Assembly: GCF_000711695.1 (NCBI RefSeq)
Contig: NW_013546993.1
Span: 1 to 64,000 of the forward strand
DNA length: 64,000 nucleotides
Direction: 5' to 3'
Source of the DNA: Tilletiaria anomala UBC 951
Taxonomy: Eukaryota > Basidiomycota > Exobasidiomycetes > Georgefischeriales > Tilletiariaceae
Part shown: positions 59,101 through 64,000 of the stretch, piece by piece
How positions within the stretch are numbered: the stretch's first letter is position 1
Layout: every line of letters starts with the position of its first letter
Made by a program: the position numbers and the translations under genes
Notes under the pieces: generated by a model
The model's database searches: none
What the model saw: only the letters and a program-made list of their open reading frames with translations
What the model was told of the DNA's origin: nothing

Positions 59101-61812
59101 TCCAGCGGTGGATAGTGCTTGCAGCTTGTGGGCACTGCTAAAGGATGACGCACAAGCACAGCAGCTCGTCATTGGAGGCTTGCAAGGGCATTTACTTGAC
59201 ACCATGGTGCCCTTGAACACAATGAAAGCAGCAGTAGTCCACCTTGGATCACAACGCCTCTCCAGCCTTCTTCCAGCATCATTTACTTACGACATCATCA
59301 TGCAAGAAAGTGTTCAAGTCTCGTCAGAATGCGAACTATCAATTTTGGATCCGCTTTATCCGCATGCGACACATTCTGGCGCCGCCAACGACATTCCCGC
59401 TGCATCCGACAATCAAGGCTTCTACCCTTACACCCGCGCTGTGCTTGCGCTTCTGCAAGCGTCAAGGGATGAGCCATTTTTCTTGCCTCAACATCCATGG
59501 GCCCTGAAGCACCTCATCATTCTCGCTATCGCTGCAGAGGATGTGCTTGGCGCCCCAAAAAGTCATCCGCGGCTTTTTGGGGACGATTGTAGCACGCAGG
59601 TACTTACGTCAATTTTGGGAGATACATCCGGCTTCCTTACGAAGACTCTCTCCTCGGCCCTGCAGCACAAAGGGCCGGCATGGCACACTGCAGTTGTCAG
59701 AGCCTTGGATGGAAAGCCGGCGGCCAACAGTCTAGACCCAATCGCAGCGTGCTTATTAGACTTGCAAGGTCTGGAAGATGGACCCCTGGAATCCATCAGC
59801 GCCAGGTCTTTCCATCGACTGCTCAGTGGAGCCCTGCGCTTCAGTAGCACGGATGGCATTTCATTGGACGGGTGGCTCAAATATGGCCAAAGCCAGCAAG
59901 CAGAGCGGCCTGATATAGCGAGAGCGATCGTGATCGCCGTCAAGTCAGAGGTGGAGGCCTCGCAAGCTTACAATCGTGCTTGTAATGAGGCTGCGGCACG
60001 TCTTACTGGCACTCCGCCGTCCAAGGCTGGGACTGAAGGACTGGCTCTGCTACGTCACATCTCGGCACTCGCGCCATCCTCAGACTCCGTGACGGCATTC
60101 ATCCCTCAGCAACGGGCAATTTTTGTCCTTCAGAACGTGCAAAAGTGGCTGGCTAGCGATGAAGAGATTCCGGAGGAGATCAATACACGATTGGCGGAGC
60201 TTGCCACAAATCTTTTGCCCATCGTACAGGACATCGCCGGCTCGCACTTTGATTTGTTCTTGGAACTTGTCGAGTCGAATCTTGAAGTCTCGTCACTGTC
60301 GGAGAAAGAGACTCTTCCATGCCTTTTCCACTCCCTGCAGCTCCTGGTTGCATTACGCAACATAGCGAGCCGAAATGCGACTGTGCGAGAGGTGTGGGAG
60401 GAGCACATGAACGAGCCGCTGGAGATCATTCATCGGCTCTTTTTGTCTATTGCGGACGTTCCCTTTGGGCGATCCATCGGGCGTGACGCGTGTATCGAGC
60501 TGCTCCTTGACCTGTGCGCAGATCTCCCACAAGCCCGCTTCCAAGATGAAGCCAGTTCACACGCACTCGCAAAACTTTTGCTCTCCAAGTCACAGCCAGT
60601 GCAAGGAGCTGCCTATCGCAGGCTGCAAGCGAAGGCGCATAGTACTGTGGCCGACCTTGTTGTCGAGCTTGCGCTCGGGAAGGAGACTGAAGTGCCCAAC
60701 AGTCAATACCGCCTCCCTGTCGACATTATGACGACCATATCCAGCAATTGCCTGGTCGACCTTTTGGCCGCAGGAAACTTGGCGACATACCGAATCTATG
60801 GATACTTGCTCAGCTGGCTTGTCATATTTGAACACTTTGAAGGTGCATCAATGCAGCTGTCGGCGCGATACGTGGAGGACCTTCAGCGTTGGAACCTTGT
60901 CACAGGCAATCTCCTGCCAGCTGTTTTTGCTCTTTTTGGAGAGTCGAGTCTTGCGCCCGCGCTAGATACCAGCCTGTGGACCATCGATGAAATTTTCCTG
61001 AATTGTGAGTCATACGCAACGCTTGCGTGCTGCAACGCAGGCTGATCCTCGTCTTGCCTCCTGACATGGGATAGACCTTGACGTTGAGAACCCGAGAGCG
61101 CTGCAAGTGCTAGCTGCTCATGTGTACTTCCGTGCGCTGGTCCGCATCCCGACGCTCGTACGCAACTGGTGGTATGATTTGCGTGACCGCCAGCTCTCGG
61201 GTCAAGTGGAGCGTTTCACCATGCGCCATTGCTCGCCGTTGATCGCGACGCGCGAACTTGGGCATCTGACACAAGTTGACGCGCTTGCGCGCCTGCAAGG
61301 CGAAAACATGGCCGTGAAAGTGCTCTCTACGAACGAAGTCGTCGCCACATACACTATCGACGAGCATCCAATGGAAATTGGTATCAAGATTCCACCTGAT
61401 TTTCCGCTGCATGGAGTGGAGATCAAAGACATCAAGCGCGTTGGTGTCAGCGAAGCGCAGTGGAGAGCATGGATTTTGGCTGTGCAGCAGCTCATTACGA
61501 GCCGCAATGGACTAGTGTTCGACGCGCTCATGCTCTTCAAGAAGAACGCCGAGGCTAAATTCGCCGGATACGAAGGTGCCGAATGTGAGCGGGACCAATT
61601 ATGCTTTTGCAGTGACGTGAAACTGAAGTAGAGATGTCTCATGTGGACCAAATATAGGCGCCATCTGTTACTCGATCATCAGCCCGACGGACCAGTCGCT
61701 GCCAAACAAGCCGTGCAAAACGTGCAAGAACAAGTTCCATGGCCAGTGCTTGTACAAGTGGGTCAGCACTTCCGGCGGATCTACCTGCCCGCTGTGCCGG
61801 TCCATTCTATAA
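56133..61812 (+). CDS. LTN1: E3 ubiquitin ligase listerin (Ltn1/Rkr1)
   Basis: Four exons, 56133..56546, 56615..61004, 61075..61584 and 61658..61812, make 5469 nt and 1822 aa, close to human listerin (1766). A Lys-rich start precedes the conserved N-terminal domain ([18 protein letters not shown], then LPCW and [20 protein letters not shown] after the first splice). A very long HEAT/ARM-like helical solenoid follows. The C-terminus is a RWD-like segment and a RING: CAIC, then CKTC, FHGQC and CPLC near the end (about residues 1773-1822). Listerin binds 60S subunits blocked by nascent chains, together with Rqc2/NEMF, and ubiquitinates the chain for Cdc48 extraction and degradation. Exon 4, which carries the whole RING, is separated by a 73-nt intron and is easily lost in annotation; without it the enzyme would look inactive. 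Confidence 0.94.
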
Positions 61813-63841
61813 AAGTACAATATGCAAGGGTATCGCTAAGATACTCTTATAGTGCAAATCGACATCATTTTTCTGCTACAATGGATCTCGTCTTCCTTTC
61901 GTAACCCCTGCTCGGCTTGCCGATCTCAGATCCTTGCAGGATGCCGCTCTCTTTCCTGCCGTCTTGAATCCATAGGCTGTTCCGTTCCCGTCTTCCCCCT
62001 CCGCGGCAGGCTTGAATCCGCACTTGCGCATGTCCTTAGACGAAGGGATGTTGATTGTCATCACCTGTGGTGTGAAGCGGGGAGGGAGGCAAGGGTGCCA
62101 GGCGCATGAGGGGAAGAGTAGCAGTCGGAGGCGATGAGCGAGACTCGGCGGCTGCAGTGCCGGACGGTACTGCGGAAGGGAACCGAGCTGACAGACGGGG
62201 AGGGAAGGCGCAAAATGGCTTCAACAGCGAGCATATTGGCGCGCAATGCAGCTGTCACGATACCCTTGCCCGAGTGTTGTTGATTGATCACGTAGCCTAA
62301 GGAGCAAATGTTTGACGACGGCAGGCATGAACAACGGTTCGTCCCTTATGCTAGCGTAAGAAAAAGACCAGAATCCTACGACCTTTCGCTGAAGTTGATG
62401 GGGCGGTTCTGCTCTGCCAACAGGGCCGTGAGGTTCTGATCCGGGGCAATGGAAGAGAATTGGCACTTTCCGCTATTATTTCCGTGTCTTTGTTGATGTG
62501 TATACGCGTTCATGGTGGGTCGTGGCCCGTAGCGTATGATGCTCAGTAGGCAGCCTTCGAGGGGTTTGGTAGGGCTTCTCACATAAAGGACTTGTAGGAG
62601 CGCGTGCTTTTCCATGGTCCTTGGGTCAAGCCCAGATTGTAATGGAGGAGTCACCGTGGGAACTTTTCATATCTGTACGGTGAAAATGCAAGCGAACCAG
62701 TCAGATATGCGTATTTTCATTGTGGATGAAATAAAAGCGCTTTAATTCACGGTAGCGATGCACTGAGGCGCGATGGGTATACTATCGAATGATTCAGCAG
62801 CTCAAAGAGCTCATCTAATTTCAACTTCGCACTCTCCTCGTCACCCCTCCATGGAGTTAGTGTGTAATCTTCGAGCAGGGAAGACGGAAATAAATCATTT
62901 CTTGAACGTCGGGCGGCAGGTAGGCAGAGACTTTGGCAGAGAAACAGTAAGCGAATCGCCATAGCAGGGTCAGCTTGCACGGTGGTGCTGCGAGGTAGGA
63001 GGTCAGCTCGTCAAATAACGTTGGTGAGGAGATGCTACTACCGCTTCGAGAAATCTAGCCCTCTCTTGCTTGAATTTGACGGTGGAAAAGCCAACTGGAA
63101 CACTCGTGAAGGCGAAGCAGTACCTTCCTATTTCAAGCTAGACATCTATAGCTGTAAGACCAGGACTAAGACCAGGACCAGGAGTTGAGGACGGCAATGA
63201 GGTCCATACCGTCTTACCTTGTTATTCGATGTACCTACCCCGTCCAGCAACGCACTTTGTCATCATGTCGCGAAGTTGGCGTGGAGAACTGAGTCAGTGT
63301 GAGGTTCATTAGAACCACTCAGTTGTCCTGTGAATGCACCGAATAAGAGGCTCAAAGGCCGATCGTTTGCGCCGGAACTCGGTCTTCCAGGGAATCCCCT
63401 CTTGGAGTTAGAGCGAGAATAGAATTAGAGTCAATAATGGATGTCCAAAGTCTGTCAAAATCTGGGTGAACTAAGAGAAATCCCGGGGCTTCTAACACAT
63501 TCGCTACACTCTATGTATAGACTGTGACCCATTCCGCGTCTTTTGGGGACCATGGTTCCCGAATCCCGTGACTCGGCGCTGAGCGCGGCGTTAGTCCGCG
63601 CCACGCCTCGCGCGCGTTCTGCCGGCCACCCCCTCGGAACCAGAACTCTGGTTTGACTTGTGCTGGGCTGTCATTCCTCAGATGACAATGCTCACCTGTG
63701 CTTGCTACGAGGCTTCCTTGGCAAGGACAAGCACAATCTGGCTAGCGAGCTTGCGTGCACCTTGCGTTGAGGCAGCGCTTCGTTGATCCCAGGGCGTTGA
63801 CCAGGGGCTGACAGGTTCTAGGCTAGCACACGAAGGCTGAC
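61813..63841. other. Region right of LTN1 without a firm gene
   Basis: About 2 kb. A possible small two-exon minus-strand gene lies at 61876-62291: a leader-like segment (MLAVEAILRLPSPS...) could join, through the CCACAG acceptor at 62065, to an exon reading INIPSSKDMRKCGFKPAAEG and ending at 61876. I could not settle the donor. Another minus-strand frame (62747-62980) is unsupported. GC-rich sequence around 63520-63660 probably belongs to the promoter of the gene at the right edge. Confidence 0.35.
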
Positions 63842-64000
63842 ATGTCCCAATTACCGTCACTGTCCCCGCCGTCGCCTACCCGTAGATCTCCATCAGCAGC
63901 AAAATCAGCAGCAGCAACACGCTCTTCACCACGTCGCCGGCCAGATCATCTCGCAGCCCTCGTTACGTATACTCCCACGACTCTCCATCACACCATTGCC
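63842..64000 (+). CDS. 5' part of a gene running off the right edge
   Basis: From the ATG at 63842 the frame stays open for 53 codons to the end of the window. The peptide is rich in Ser, Pro, Ala and Arg (SPPSPTRRSPSAAKSAAATRS), then HLAALVTYTP. This could be the disordered start of a longer protein. No family can be named from so little. Chance is possible, because the composition is simple. Confidence 0.4.
   Translation, partial: MSQLPSLSPPSPTRRSPSAAKSAAATRSSPRRRPDHLAALVTYTPTTLHHTIA

Noticed and set aside
1-64000. LTR, Polinton-like or other virus-derived elements, and CRISPR arrays
   Set aside because: I saw no paired long terminal repeats, no polymerase, integrase or capsid signatures, and no regularly spaced repeats.

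Overview
The window looks like nuclear DNA of a basidiomycete fungus, most likely a smut-type or related yeast (Ustilaginomycotina). This placement is an inference from gene style: compact genes, many spliceosomal introns of about 40-150 nt with GTRNGT donors and CTNAC-like branch sites, very long low-complexity exons, and a GC content that looks a little above half. No rRNA, tRNA, CRISPR array, LTR element or other virus-like element was recognised.

Layout. Left third: YTM1 (+, 638-2589) converges on a long Yippee-domain gene (-, 3237-5141). An uncharacterised 12-exon polytopic membrane protein (+, 6229-10035) converges on a small RCR-like single-span membrane protein (-, 10395-11050). A poorly resolved stretch follows (11.05-16.2 kb) with one probable minus-strand multi-exon gene. 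Next are a phosducin-like protein (+, 16239-17496) and a ferric-reductase-type flavocytochrome (-, 17762-21871), then about 3.7 kb with no supported gene. Centre: three housekeeping genes on the + strand, YDJ1 (25561-27108), SAR1 (27872-29328) and RPL26/uL24 (30523-31528). They converge on the giant MDN1/REA1 gene, about 16.6 kb on the minus strand (31863 to about 48483). Right: a C2H2/G-patch RNA-binding protein (+, 49076-52346), a small unknown gene (-, 52929-53363), OST3/OST6 (+, 53643-54797), a small three-exon unknown gene (-, 55084-55582), LTN1/listerin (+, 56133-61812) and a gene entering the right edge (+, from 63842).

How the genes relate. Several serve ribosome assembly and protein quality control. 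MDN1 is the AAA+ motor whose MIDAS domain pulls on the NLE domain of Ytm1, and both partners are present here. RPL26 is a 60S protein. LTN1 ubiquitinates nascent chains on stalled 60S subunits. YDJ1 is a cytosolic Hsp40, and the phosducin-like protein is a probable CCT co-factor. SAR1 (COPII coat assembly) and OST3 (N-glycosylation) serve the ER. They form no operon, and proximity alone does not show co-regulation.

Most notable sequence features: three introns whose length is a multiple of three and which carry no in-frame stop (one in the ferric reductase, two in OST3), so unspliced frames look like longer proteins; 8-nt and 10-nt coding exons at the start of YDJ1; recurrent GTCCGT 5' splice sites; a probable GC-AG intron in MDN1; and unusually long introns in RPL26 and SAR1. 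All exon structures come from reading splice signals and frames by eye, with no transcript data.
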